DNA from: Syngnathus acus
Taxonomy: Eukaryota > Chordata > Actinopteri > Syngnathiformes > Syngnathidae
DNA: 64,000 nucleotides
Assembly: GCF_901709675.1 (NCBI RefSeq)
Contig: NC_051093.1
Span: forward strand, 8,733,553 to 8,797,552
Direction of reading: 5' to 3'
How positions within the stretch are numbered: the stretch's first letter is position 1; every line of letters starts with the position of its first letter. Both the position numbers and the translations under genes were made by a program. Below, one piece after another: positions 11,991 to 24,294 of this stretch. Below the pieces are notes generated by a model. The model was not told the DNA's origin. It ran no database searches and saw only the letters and a program-made list of their open reading frames with translations.

Positions 11991-14900
11991 TCTCCGTAGC
12001 TAATTTAAAAATTAGAATTCAAGGTTTTCGCCTGCTTCTGACATAGTTATGCAATACATTAGTCTGAACAGAACAGTGAACACTCTCTGCCACCAAAGTG
12101 GCACATCTCCAAGGCACTCCTTCCTCTGCACCCGCCCGTCCAGCTAGGCAAAAACCAGTCTACCAAATTATACTCTTAAATCTCATCCAAAAATCTGGAT
12201 CTACCGGCAGTTGCACGTTTCCTGTCTCCAAAAATAAAGCCCTGAAAATGATGATCGCTCGTAATGATAACAGAAGAACAATGATAGAATTTAATGTTAA
12301 AAATCCAAGTTAAAAGGGAACCCCAAAAGTTTCTTTTCAATACTATTTTGTATGTACCCCCATTAGTATAATTGTGGCGTTCTGATTAATATTGAGTTTA
12401 TGTAATATGAGTTGAGCAGTAAAATTATTTTTTTTAATCCATCTCAGGGGGCGGCCATTTTGCCACTTGCTGTCAAAAAATAAATCAGAACACTGTGTTG
12501 GGCTGCACAGAATATTATGACATCAAAAAATTGGGAGTTGATTTGACTTTTGTCCCTTAAAAACAAGAGCAAAGAAAATGACAAATTGCACAGTGGAATA
12601 GTCGAATACCCAAACATCGTGCAAATTGGAGCACAAGCAAAAGTCAAACAAACGTCAACATGCTCGGCATTTGCTAAAGAACACACACGTTACGTCGTCA
12701 ATATGTCCGTATTACGATAATTTGTAGTTGACTGTTAATTGGGATAATTGTTACCTCGTAGGAATGCGTTTAAGAAAACTCACATATATTGTCAAAACAT
12801 AATCAACATCATTAAAGATATAATTGATGTGCCACTATATCAACTGCAATTTTAACATGAGCCAAAACAACGAAGCTTCCTGAAGCTTCCTGATCTGAAC
12901 TTCAAGTGTCATCAATCTGGTGTGAGTTGCAAATATGCAAAAGGAATCTGAAAGGACTTGCCCTTCCCTCGTTTTTGTTGCCATTCATGATAGACATGTC
13001 GTACCCGTAACAAGCTATAATTAAAATCTACATGCAGCTTTAAGACGGTATCTCACTATAATTTTCTGATCCAGTTGAGCTTTGTGACCTTGACTGACGC
13101 TTACACTCAACTGAGTGGCATTCAGTTTCAAGTTAGAAAATTTTCCGTTGGTTATTCGATGTGCATGTGTTTGATTGCTGTTTTTTTTTTTTTTTGATGT
13201 GACTAAACTGTTCATTCAAGCAAGCTGATTTGTTTAAAATTGCTAAATTTGTTAATTATCTTTATAATTATCATAATTGTCTGAGATCACTTCCATTATA
13301 CAATATATACTGTAATTACACTAAACGTCTCAGTTGGCTTTGCTATCACTGCATGGAGAACTAAAACCCTGAAATCTTGTCAAAAGAGCTCCAAAAAAGT
13401 AAAGCAAACAAGAAATGGTGAGAAAATGAACACCACCAGAAAACATGCAAGAAAAGGGAAAGTGTGCATGCTTGCATTGAATATAAGGATTCCGACATCA
13501 GGTCATTATTTAAAGGTCATCCCAAGCCTCCAGGTAGTAGCAGGATTATTTTCGCTACTTCCTTAATCTTTTCATTTTGTATATCCTCAATTAAAGAACA
13601 ATGTAAGAAGACATTTTAGCATTATACCAATGAACTTCCAGGTTGCAAAACTGCAAGCTTCATTTTGATTTGGCCAAAGCTGATTGATTGAGAAAACATG
13701 GTAAATGGTTGGAATGCTGATTTTAGTCCTCTTCTCTACCACCGTCGTTTGAAAAGTGGGTGTGAAACCAAAACTTCTTCTCACATTGAAATCTTTGTAT
13801 GTATCTGGTGGTGCAAGGCAAAACACAACACATTTTTGGCCTTGTTTCAGTTCATGTCATGTCATGTTACTTGTTTCCTGCCAACTCAAAATACCCCAGT
13901 TTTCATAAATTCAATATAATCTGCATACATTTTGTAATGGTCTATACTAGGAATGGGAAACTGAAACACCCTGAGTTGATTCATTTAAAAAAAATTCTGT
14001 TATATCTTCTGCAAAAAAAAGGAACATTTGAAAATAAAATACTGAAAAAACACCAAAACTAAAAATATACTGGGGAAAAAAGGGGGTGATTATTTTTGCA
14101 AATCGAGCATATTGACTCATTTTAAGTTGTGTTTTCTCTATTCACTAGTCCCCCCCCAGGAATTCGTCCTCATCAGGAATCAAAACAATCTTTGGAAATT
14201 TCGGCGAGATTCAGAATATTACACGTTTTCATACTGTCACGCTCAGATAGGCTGTTAAAATTTTTAGGGGGAACTAAAATGGAAATTAGGTCATGCAAAA
14301 TGCCCATTATCGAAACTAAAAATTGTGGCTAGGAAAAACCTTGAGCGGCTAGTAGCTATGGGAAACCGTGAGCCATGGTGAGCAAAGGCAATACAATTAC
14401 AAAAAAGTTAGTTTTGTAGTTCTGTTGCTGTAACAAATTCCTTTACGAAACCTAAAATAACACCACAGAACACATCACAAAAAAAACATTGGCAATAATA
14501 CAGGTCAACTATCCAACGTAAAACGACGTAAAACAAACAATATAACTCTCTCGCCTCATGCATCCTTCACACGCAAGTAGAGATGGGCGGAAGACTTTGG
14601 CGCCACACTGTCTGGAGTATTGTTAAAAGTTGTTAAAAGAGACAACAGAAAATCCACTCTTCTTTGACTGCTGCTGGGCCTGTCCTTTCTTGAGCGCTTC
14701 ACAATAGCACGTCATAATTAGACTTTAAAAAATAAAGGAAGTCATTTGAAAGATTATTTGCGTGTGTGTGTTCGGTCAAAAAATACTAGTCATATATTTT
14801 CACTCATTCACTGCCATTGACGTATTGCCATACACTGCTATAGACGTCCGTTTTTTTTTCTAGGTAAAATTTCAAATGTTGGATATCTGCCAAAGTGAAA

Positions 14901-15559
14901 ATAAGAAATCAATTTAACCAGGAAAAAATGAAGACAATTGATTTGCTTTGAAGGGCTACATCAAATTATAAATTCAAGCTCAAATGTAATACACATCACA
15001 TCAGATCCAGCTCGTCTACATTTGTTTTTAGATGACGTTGAGGCAAGACGTGACATGATCCAATCAAGCGATGAAGAAAGGCGTTTGTGTTTAAGCCCAC
15101 CCACGCTTAGCAGTACAAGAAATTTGATATGTACTTGCCAAAATAGTTTCTCCATACTTTCATGTGCTGAGAAATGACAAACTCCCTTCTGTGACTCCAC
15201 TAAACTTGAATGACACAGTGGAAGCTCATCTCATAATTATAGCGAGTCAATCTGGCCCAAATAATGAACACAGCAATGCTTTTATGAGCCCCATAATATT
15301 TGATGCAAAATAACTCGGGGAGATGACCTTGTTTTATTTCGGCCGGGATGGGGTCCTGGCCTCTCCAGAACCCTTACCAAGGGTACAAAAGTCACCGGAC
15401 GCCCCAAGCCCTGAGTTTGCTAAACTGTTTACCCCCGAGGGCTCTGTGAAGGTGTGGGATTGTTGCTGTCTTTTGGGTCCCATACAGAAAGTGTTTTGAA
15501 TTTTTCAAATACCATTGCTCTTGTCAAAATTGGAAAGGCTAAAGGTAGACACAGCTTAC

Positions 15560-15900
15560 TGACTTTCGACCAGTCTAATTGCAATATTAATCGAGGACTG
15601 ATCGGGGTGAAAAGTCTCAGTCTCAGTAATAATGGACTCGGGTGCTTCCTTTGACATAATTGACGGTGTCATGTTATGACAGAAATTGGAAGACTGGTTG
15701 AGAATTCCTGGAACTGCTATTAACTGGTTCAAGTCTTTTCTAGGAAACAGGATGTACTTGTTTTTGGTACCTCAGTTTACCGGTAGGGTTCCCTAGGAGT
15801 CAATCACGGGACCCCGATTTTTCAATCATTAGGTCGGCTAATAAGCATCAGTTACGCAAATGACAATCACTACCTGGTGCTCTCGCCACCCTGATCCTTG
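15560..15900 (+). mobile_element. decayed LINE reverse transcriptase fragment (L2/Rex-like)
   Basis: Translated fragments on the plus strand, in shifting frames, match non-LTR reverse transcriptase blocks. A degraded ASFDIIDG block is followed by LEDWLRIPGTAINWFKSFLG. Then comes a damaged GRVP...GP block and SYANDN in place of the catalytic YADD motif. Several stops and frameshifts separate the blocks, so this is a fossil. The order and spacing fit the L2/Rex/CR1 group of LINEs. Confidence 0.7.
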
Positions 15901-17159
15901 TAATAGCAAAACAAAAGGGGTTCATGAAGTGACCCTTGATGGATCCCGTACACCATGTTTGACACTCCTGACCGAAGCTAACTCCAAATAAACAAGACAA
16001 AAAAAGATAATACAATGTAGTCAGGCAGGTAACCCTAACCTTTCATCCGCCCTAACCTCACGGCAGATTGCGCAATGGGATTCAACATCCCTCGGAGCAC
16101 ATTTCTACCTGTCCAGGCAGCACTGCTCGTATGCCATCGACATTGCGAGGAAATATCTCCTCTTGAAACAATGACCCTCCAAATCAAAACACAGGCTGAA
16201 TTGCATTTTCAATTTTTTTCTAATTGTATTGAAACTTTCATTTGATGGAAAATGACATTTGAAAGTGTGTCCACGGGAAATGTTTTCATCTTTGCCCGCT
16301 GCCATGCAAAATATGACTCAGTATTAGACAGCAAAGAGGGTGTGTCCCATCTTCAGTCAAGGGAAGAATGTTGGAAGCAGATGAAAGTCAAACCGCTGAC
16401 TTGGATGTGTAATGGCCTACTTCTACTTACAGCAGTAGTTTTGTATCCAAATCAAAAAGACAAAAAAAATGACAAACAAATAAGAAACACTAGAAAATGT
16501 CTCATTCTGCTTTTTAACATATCCTGAAATATGAAATCTATTATTCTTTGGTTTTCAAGTCAAAGCGTGCGGCCATCGTTCATTGTTCATGTATTCATTT
16601 AGCTAATTTAACCCAGCAACTGAAAAGTAAAATGCTTGTTCGCTGTCATTACGTTTTGTTGTCGTTTTCAGGATATCATTAGTGACACATTCAGTATGAA
16701 ACTCATACTCTTTCAATTTGCAATCTGTAATTTGGCAATTATCCTTTTTTTTTCCCACATGGAAAATGCTTCCTTTTGGTTTGATTGTCACTTGTCAAAT
16801 ATTGCTCTTTATATTGATGTACTTTTCGTTCACACTACATTGCTTGCATTTGTAATGAGCATGTCCATTCAGGAAAAATTCATAAAAATAAAATAAGAAT
16901 ATGTGGACCGTGTCACTTAGAATTTTTTTGCTCTTGTTTCAAAATTATTGTGTAATTGTTTTCAGGAATAAATAAAATAAATCGGCCCTCAGTGTTTTTT
17001 TTTTTTTTTAATGCTTTTCAGTTCTCTACCTGTTGGAATTCATCCACCAGGCTTGCAGTGATAATTTAATGTTAAGTGGCGATTAAGAAAAATTGTATGC
17101 CACAAGCAAGCAGGGACACGTTTGAACTTTTGCGACTGATGTTACTGCGCCTTAAGTGA

Positions 17160-17529
17160 GAGCCAATGAGCGTGCGGTGCGCGAAGAACCAAGTTGAGCC
17201 GCACACCGCGCGCGCACCGACACGCAACATTGACACAACACTTTACCTTGACACGCGCATGCAGCGGAGCGGGTGAAGCATTGGAGAGTCTCTGTCGTTT
17301 GGAGGATAAACATTTATTTTAAATAGCATATTCAAATTGATTTGTTAGGGTTTTTTTTAATTTGTTTTTGTGGATCCATAGTTCGTTACCGCTTGCGGAG
17401 GATATGCGCAACCCTTAATATTAACACCCTTTATTTATCTCATTTTTATTTTTTTTTCTACTCGTTTTATTATGACTGTTGTTACCCAAAGCTCCGACAG
17501 CTGACCGGCAAAGTTATACCTGCATCCCA
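17160..17529 (+). promoter_or_regulatory. dlx4b promoter and 5' UTR region
   Basis: A CpG-containing, GC-rich segment (17160-17280) with a CCAAT at 17164-17168 interrupts AT-rich DNA just before the dlx4b start codon. No clear TATA box was found at a convincing distance. An upstream ATG at 17479 is in frame with the coding sequence (see the dlx4b entry). Confidence 0.45.
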
Positions 17530-20146
17530 ATGATGACTATGAGTTCTATGGCGGACACTTTGGTCTCTCCCGATCCTTCCAAATCGGCTTTTTTGGAATG
17601 CAGCAGCTACCCCGGACACCAGCAGAGCTCCTCGGGATTATCTCATAATCATTACCAGTTCCACACTCTGCACGCTGCCACGCAGCACGACATCCCCTTC
17701 CAGTCCTCAGCGCCCTCCTATGGCCGTCCTCTCGGCTACCCGACCTACCACAGGCCGGTGAGCCCGCACCAAGCTGGGACGTATCTTTCCTACCCGCACG
17801 GAGGGCACGGCGGTGGGCTGGTGCACAGACTGGAGAATAAAGGTGGGTTCATCTACTATTTGATTGCTATAAGGATATAGGAGACGCTTGCAAATCTCAT
17901 TTTGGCCTAGATTAAGTGATATTAAGTTCATTTTATTGAATGAAAAACATCGGGAAGCCGATGCATTGAATCCGCAGCTGCAGACCGGATTTTGTTTTGA
18001 GGCCTGCTCGCACTGTCCGACTTGCCGCCCCTTAAACATTCTAACGGTCTCACCATCGTTTGTCGCACATTTTTAATTGTTATTTGATTCAGAAGATGTA
18101 AGGCAGATGCAAAGTTGAATTTAGAAATGAATTGCAACGTATTTGAGAGTTTTATTGATGGTATTTATCATATTAAATAAAAAGTCAGTCAGCCCTTGAC
18201 AAGTCTTAACAGGGGAAAGTTATTCATCACTGCTTTTATTCTAACAATCAAATATAAGGTCGTTTTCAAAAGAAAAAAAATGCTAGTATTTCGTTTGTTA
18301 CGCTATCTATCTGTGCAGGAAAGCATCCAAACTAACCAACCTTGTCACATAAAGATTCTGAAAAAATAAAGTTTGTGTCTGTAATCCCCGAATTTCACAT
18401 TTTATTTGATTGCAAATTGAAACGTTTGTTCAAATTGAACTTTGAATATTCTTATCTTTCTCTAAATCTCACATCCCTTTATGTGCTGTACCTAAGAGGC
18501 AATTTTCTTTTTTTTTTTAACAGAAGCTTCAAAAAGTTTACATTTGTGTTTTCAGAACTCTTCCATGTTGCATGATTAGTTATGACAAAACCAGGAATCC
18601 CTTTTGTACAACAGTTGGCAAGAATGAACAATTAACATAAAAAAAATAAAATAAATGTACATATAAATCTCAATAAATAAATGTAAAACTAAAAGCAAAT
18701 GTGCCAAACATGCTAAAATTGTATACCTATTTAAATATGACCACAATGTTTTGGTCAATGTGGCCTTTTACTGACTGTGTTGAGAACCTTCCGATGCCTT
18801 CTTCCTTCCTCAACCAGAACACGAAAAGCCCACCACGATATTAGAACATGGAGAGGTACGTCTCAACGGGAGCGGGAAGAAAATCAGAAAGCCTCGGACC
18901 ATCTACTCAAGTCTGCAGCTCCAGGCCCTCAACCAACGCTTCCAGCAAACCCAGTACCTGGCTCTGCCTGAGAGGGCCGACCTGGCTGCAAAATTGGGCT
19001 TGACGCAGACACAGGTATGAATTATTTTATTCATTTTTCAGTCGAGGTCTGTCTGTCTGCCCGTCCGTCTCTCTCGTTTGATATAGATGTCTATATCTTA
19101 ATCTCACTTGACTTGTCTTCACTTGCTTTGCAAGTATTTCGTTTAGTATTGCGTATTGATTTAGTATTCCGTTGCCTTTCCAATTATCGTCCCTTGCTTC
19201 AAACCCGTTTGACATCTTTGACATCGTCTTACTAATCTGACTCAGAGGGACGTCTGTGTCAACAATTGCTCACTTTGCAAGCAAGTTGTGAAAGTACTCC
19301 GAAACGAATCAAACCCGTAACTCTTCTAACCATCAAAAAGTGATTACACCAGATGAAGCTCATTATATGTGGACATCAAAATACAGTCTGTTAATCGGTT
19401 GTGAGTTCATTCGACTTATTTACTCTGCTTTAAATGAACAAAGTGCCAACAATCTTCCCGTTGAATAAAATAAATCAAGAATGAAAGAGACACTCGGGTT
19501 AATGTGTTGTTAAGCTGTATTTTTCTTGACCTAACAGAAAAACAAACCCAAAATAACTTCTACCCGCAAGGCATTAGATTCCTGAACAAATGACATCACA
19601 ATGTGTCAACCACCCTGCGCACTATGTTACTTTTGAATGTTTACACTGTGCAACACCTCGGCAACTTGCAACAGTAGAATTGTCAAATGCCTGCATGTTT
19701 GCAAATTCTATAATTATTTTATTTTTGCACTAATCAGACTATTACTACTGCAGGTCTCATTGTCCTTTTTTTATTATTATATAATTTGTCTGCACTCCTT
19801 TTTTTCTCTTCACTATTCATCTTGAATTATTTAAAATTGTTTTTTTTTTCCCTTTTTGCGTGACTCCTTTTTCATCTTTCGTATTTCCTTCTTTGACTTT
19901 CAGGTTAAAATATGGTTCCAAAATAAACGATCAAAGTACAAGAAGATAATGAAGACCGGACCCAACAGATTGGATGGAGAGCCCAGGCCTACCCCACTCC
20001 AGTCTTCCACTTCTCCATGCACAGTATGGGATATGAGCATGGCTCCTAAAGGCACACCAGTGCACTCTGCTGGATACATGAACAATTTTGGCCACTGGTA
20101 CCCCGGACACCCGCAGGATGCCATGCCTAGAACTCAACTGATGTGA
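17530..20146 (+). CDS. dlx4b: distal-less homeobox 4b transcription factor
   Basis: Dlx4b is a nuclear homeodomain factor of the distal-less family, active in otic/olfactory placodes, branchial arches and ectoderm with its partner dlx3b. Three coding exons (17530-17842, 18818-19014, 19904-20146) give 250 residues. The N-terminus MMTMSSM...[14 protein letters not shown] is the Dlx signature. The homeodomain spans residues 127-186, with Arg131 (position 5), WFQN at 174-177 and the [12 protein letters not shown] end typical of Dlx4. The last intron splits the homeodomain before VKIWFQNK, the conserved Dlx position. The C-terminus ([15 protein letters not shown]) matches fish dlx4b. The start at 17530 was chosen by family alignment; the in-frame ATG at 17479 would add 17 residues. 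The gene is convergent with dlx3b. Confidence 0.95.
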
Positions 20147-20215
20147 CACAAGTGATGTGACACAATTGCCCCATATCAAAGCTAACAGTGTCAAACACTG
20201 GAGTACTAATTAAGT

Positions 20216-20234
20216 AATAAAAAATAAAAATAAA
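20216..20234 (+). terminator. dlx4b polyadenylation signals
   Basis: Three overlapping or adjacent AATAAA hexamers start 70 bases after the dlx4b stop codon, suggesting a very short 3' UTR. Confidence 0.6.
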
Positions 20235-21761
20235 TGGCGCAAGGTGTGTAAAACATGAAGCAGTTGTGCGTCCTTATGGTCTAGAAGTAAAACAGGTACA
20301 TGAATTCTTTGGTGGATGGTGTCACTTGATTTCTTTGGTGTTAGAATACAAAGATACAAAAAAGGATCAAAATCAATCACATTGTTTGTATTACGAATGT
20401 CATCCATATTATGGTTACTTATTTGTAGTCTCATTGGGATATGTTACTTGATTGTAAAATCATAATTGACAACATGGTTCACACGCAACTCGTCAGCTAT
20501 TTTTAACCACAGTAGAACAACCTGTTCTCATAAGCGAGCTATTAAACTTCATATGACGTGGGAAAAAAAAATATAACATCACCAATTATGCACTGAAGTT
20601 AACCTCTTGACGGTGTCGTGAAGTATGGCAAAGTTTCGAGTTTTACGTGAAGCGATGGAGCATCGGACTCGACGTGCCAAAGTTGCTGCAAAGCAGATTT
20701 GTGCCTTATCGGCACGCAATGTAAGCTTTTCTACAAAAAGTATTCTTACAACTAAGTTGTATGTTTGAGTAAAATCCTGCCATGATTCTGGACAATGTTT
20801 AGAAATATATATTAATATATTTTTCGGTGGGATTGTGTGGCAGAAGCACATTTGGGAAAGGGTGTTCTGTGAAGGTTTTCTATAGTTTGAAAAACTGGTT
20901 TGGGTGAAGTTAGGAAAAAAAAAACAATGTAAAAGAACAAAAAAATGAATTTTTTGAGTGTTTTAAATGTACTGAAAGGTGGCATTATAATTAAATTATT
21001 TTTAAAAGCCGTCCAATGTGGTATTGTGTATTGAATGGCAACAGCTTGTCTTTCCAATTTAATTATTAATCACTATTCAAAATACAACATGTGACAGATC
21101 AGGGTTCAAACAATCAATACTGTACTGTAATAAAGCTTTTTTGGTACCAGAGCACTTTCGGGTTTCTTTTGTTTGTCTTAGTTAAATATAGACTGTGACA
21201 TTTCGTATCTGTTATTTGCAATTACCATCATTTACATCCATATATTTTCCTCTTTATTAACAATTTTGGCCAAACATCTCAGAAAAAAATAAAGCCTGAT
21301 ATTGTATATAGTACGATTTAAATGCTACAAGCTCCGCCCTAGCTATGCTAGCTGCAGAATGCCAATTGTTCTTAGGCATATTTTGAATAGATTGACAGTG
21401 CTGTGCAACATAAGCTCTCCTTCATAGTTTCTTGTCCCTAAATTGAACAGTAATGTAACATTGTAGCAAATCTAACATTTATCTTACGGGAAGAAAACTA
21501 TAGGAACAAAGCTTGCGTGAGGACAAAAAAATGTGTCTGATGACTTGCTACCGGGCAAAAAGCAGCATGCAACCGGCTTCGGAGGAGGAAAGAGTATCAG
21601 ACGACATCAATTAACACAAGAAATAAACAGCAGGTGTCACTTTTTATTGCCTTGTTAATTCATACCCATAAGGCGTACCCATAAAACATGCAACTGGAGT
21701 GCCACTGAAATTTGCTCGGGATGCAATCAGATATCATCTTAGAAATGGACTTTGCAAGATA

Positions 21762-21862
21762 ATGGTGGAGCACTTGTTGGCACGTCCGCTTCACAGTTCA
21801 GAGGTACAGGCTTTGATTCTGGCCTTCCTGTGTGCCGTTTGCATGTTACCTCCGACCGCTTC
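21762..21862 (+). repeat. degenerate tRNA-derived SINE fragment
   Basis: The order of motifs, a GGCACGTCCGC..TCACAG..CAGAGGT head, then TTTGATTCTGGCC, then CCTGTGTG..GTTTGCATGTT, follows the common teleost tRNA-derived SINE. The promoter boxes are mutated. Confidence 0.5.
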
Positions 21863-22079
21863 GGTTATCTACCACTACTTACTATGTGAGTAATCATTTG
21901 CGTGTCCAGTGATTGGTCGAAGACATATGGAAAGTGGGAGGATTTTATGATATAAAATGAATTACATAACGATAGCTTTAGTTGTGCTATTGGTGCCAAA
22001 TGAATGCCGTGAATGCGCCTAATTGGAATATTCTCGCGTCGGGATTGACAGCTACATGCTGCATTGCATTGTTATACAA

Positions 22080-22390
22080 CAATCAATAACAATTGCAGTA
22101 TCTACTTAAACCAATTAAATCACAATTATCATTTATGATAATTCTCTATTATTATCCTTCTCTGCTTGTCAAATTATTTGCCATTGTTTTTTTAAGCTAG
22201 GGTTCCATTAACATTGTGGTCATCAATTACCCTGTAACCTGACGCTGCGTCGAACATCAACTTGACGATTATAGTAACATTGCACAAACAAGTATAGAAC
22301 ACCAACTAATCACTCTAATTAGCAGGAGCTCAAAAGCGTGTCGCCCATTATCGTTGACATCATTGAATCCGGCGAACTGAGTGAACTGTT
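22080..22390. promoter_or_regulatory. candidate dlx3b/dlx4b intergenic enhancer
   Basis: A non-coding block rich in homeodomain core sites: CCAATTAAAT, CAATTACC, ACTAATC and CTAATTAGC. The last fits the published Dlx3 consensus (A/C/G)TAATT(A/G)(C/G). The block also has the near-palindrome TTATCATTTATGATAA. It lies roughly 2 kb beyond dlx4b and 3.5 kb from the dlx3b stop. Intergenic Dlx enhancers with Dlx autoregulatory sites are well known, but the equivalence is inferred. Confidence 0.35.
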
Positions 22391-23252
22391 AGACTTACAA
22401 GTCTTTTTTTTTCTTTTTTCTGGGATCTTTTGACAAAACTTGTGTTGAACCAGCTGCTTGAAAACAATTTATCTTTTGAGAATGATTTCTTTTATGTACA
22501 TTCTTATTGATATTAAGAATTTCTTTGACATGTGTGAACAGGCCATGAGCCATTTGAAAATATGTATTATCCATGTGTGGTTTGTAGGTTGTAGCTGGAG
22601 GCAGGGAAAGCAAAGTCTTTCCAGCTACTCTTGTAAAGTTGTCTTTCGCTGCTGGGTTTTCCTCTCAGCCGCTGATGTCATCATCTTGTCTCGTTCCTTT
22701 CTTGCAGGCTCCTGAAGTGTAAAACTGCCTCCAACTAGTTGATAATGATTACTCAAGCCCATATATTCACCAACATGTGTAGACTTTTCTGTGTTTTTAT
22801 AGAGTAAGACTTTCATGGAAAATTCAATTTCACTTTTTTTTTGGTCTCTATGACTCGACCAGGTGGAGAGAAAATCAGTTTTGGAATCCCCATTCTGTAA
22901 GAACGTTTGTTTTTTTTGTTTTTTTTTACTGCTGAACCAGTCATGGCTTTGGAAGCAAAAAACTTCACAGGTCACTACAAGTCCCAGTTGGCTCTCCTTG
23001 AGATGTTAAGACACATTCCTCTTTGACACCTGGAAGCTGAAGGATCAACAGAGGAAGGTAAATAGACATGGCAAGTGTCGTCTGGGATTTAAGACCAAGC
23101 TTTAAATGAACATGGTGTCACTCAGTTCTATTTGAATTGAAATGGTCATGTGATTGCACAATTGGAATCGGTGCACATTTAGAAAAAGGAAAAAAAAAAA
23201 AAAACAAGGGGTGTTAAATGGGCCATAATATGGAGGAAATGACTTTTTCATA

Positions 23253-23345
23253 GGCAGCATGGTGAGCACGTCTGGGTTGAAATATTTGCTCAGGCCCTAC
23301 TGTGTGGAGTTTGCAGTTCTCGCTCTATTTAAATCTGCGTTGTTT
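23253..23345 (+). repeat. degenerate tRNA-derived SINE fragment
   Basis: GGCAGCATGGTGAGCACGTCTG followed after a deletion by CTGTGTGGAGTTTGCA..TTCTC. This is the head and middle of the same teleost SINE type as at 21762, with the central part missing. Confidence 0.45.
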
Positions 23346-23412
23346 AATTGTGCCATGCGACCAGTCTAGGGTGTGCCCATCTTTTTACACCCATGATACT
23401 AATGACACATTT

Positions 23413-23890
23413 CTGGACCTAAAATCCGATCCGATTTCGAGTTCCGATCCGATATTTTGCTTTTAGTATTGAAATTTATATAAGTGAACTATATATTTAA
23501 GCAAGTTATTCAACTTTTCATCAATAATCATTACAATAAATTCGACCAACCTTTCCCATCTGCAGCTTTGCAAAGCGCTCCATACACATTGTCATGTTTT
23601 GTCCTCAGATGACAAATCAAGTTTGCTCTTGAAATTGCTATGTTGCAGACATCGCAAGTAGTTTCAGGACAGTCTTCACTCTCTAATAATATTTCCACAC
23701 TTTTGACATGCTTGCTTTTGCACCGCCACGAAAGTTTGAATTGCCCAGCTACCGTCAACCGGTATTTTACGACAGTTGCCGTAAAGATAGGGCACGACCA
23801 ATCAGCTAATGTAGCCGAGCTCCGATCACCGGGAATTGTCAAAGATCGGGCCAATCCGATCTCGAGATCGGGACATGTTCCACGCACTGA
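23413..23890 (-). mobile_element. hAT transposon fragment with BED zinc finger
   Basis: A 118-codon open frame at 23531-23887 on the minus strand contains CDVC (Cys78, Cys81), then HLRTKH (His93, His98). This is the C-x2-C...H-x4-H pattern of BED zinc fingers found at the N-terminus of hAT transposases. The flanks carry repeated GATCGG/CCGATC blocks on both sides. No DDE catalytic core or dimerisation domain follows, so it is a remnant and cannot encode a working transposase. Confidence 0.65.
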
Positions 23891-24186
23891 TGCATTTGAT
23901 GGAAAAACAAGTCAAACACTTTGACCTGAATTTAATTCAACTTAAATTGTAAATGTGATTATGGGATGGCTTCTTTTCAATGCAGTCCTTTTAAAGGTTA
24001 GCCTTTGGGTTTGGTTTGCTTGTTTGTCACGTACACACCCGTACCCGATCATACACTCACCTCCTCCCCTTTCCAACTGTTTACCACATGAAAGAAAATA
24101 TTCTGTTTCGCTGCTGTGTTATTAGATTTGAAAGACTCCAGAGTGTCTGCTGTACTGTCACCTCCCAAAACCTCTAGTGTGTGAAT

Positions 24187-24188
<2 letters not shown>

Positions 24189-24223
<35 letters not shown>
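24189..24223. repeat. (GT)n microsatellite
   Basis: Seventeen uninterrupted GT units; likely polymorphic. Confidence 0.95.
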
Positions 24224-24225
<2 letters not shown>

Positions 24226-24288
24226 AAGCAAGTGCATGCATGCAAGACAGTTCATTAAACTCACAAGCCAAGTAGTAAAGTCAAATGT

Positions 24289-24294
24289 TTTATT
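24289..24294 (-). terminator. candidate dlx3b polyadenylation signal
   Basis: A minus-strand AATAAA about 1.6 kb beyond the dlx3b stop. No canonical signal was noticed closer in a casual scan, so the 3' UTR may be about 1.6 kb long. This is weak evidence. Confidence 0.3.

Larger units (their letters stand above)
5700..17150. other. 11.5-kb intergenic region upstream of dlx4b
   Basis: No exon was recognised. The region includes a (CA)n tract at 5968-5991, several poly-A/T runs, a decayed LINE reverse transcriptase near 15560-15900, and blocks of balanced, non-repetitive composition (about 10150-10480, 11170-11500 and 11700-11990) that look like conserved non-coding DNA. Open frames here are short and lack recognisable domains. 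The longest, at 8276-8593 on the minus strand, is discussed in the findings. Confidence 0.5.
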
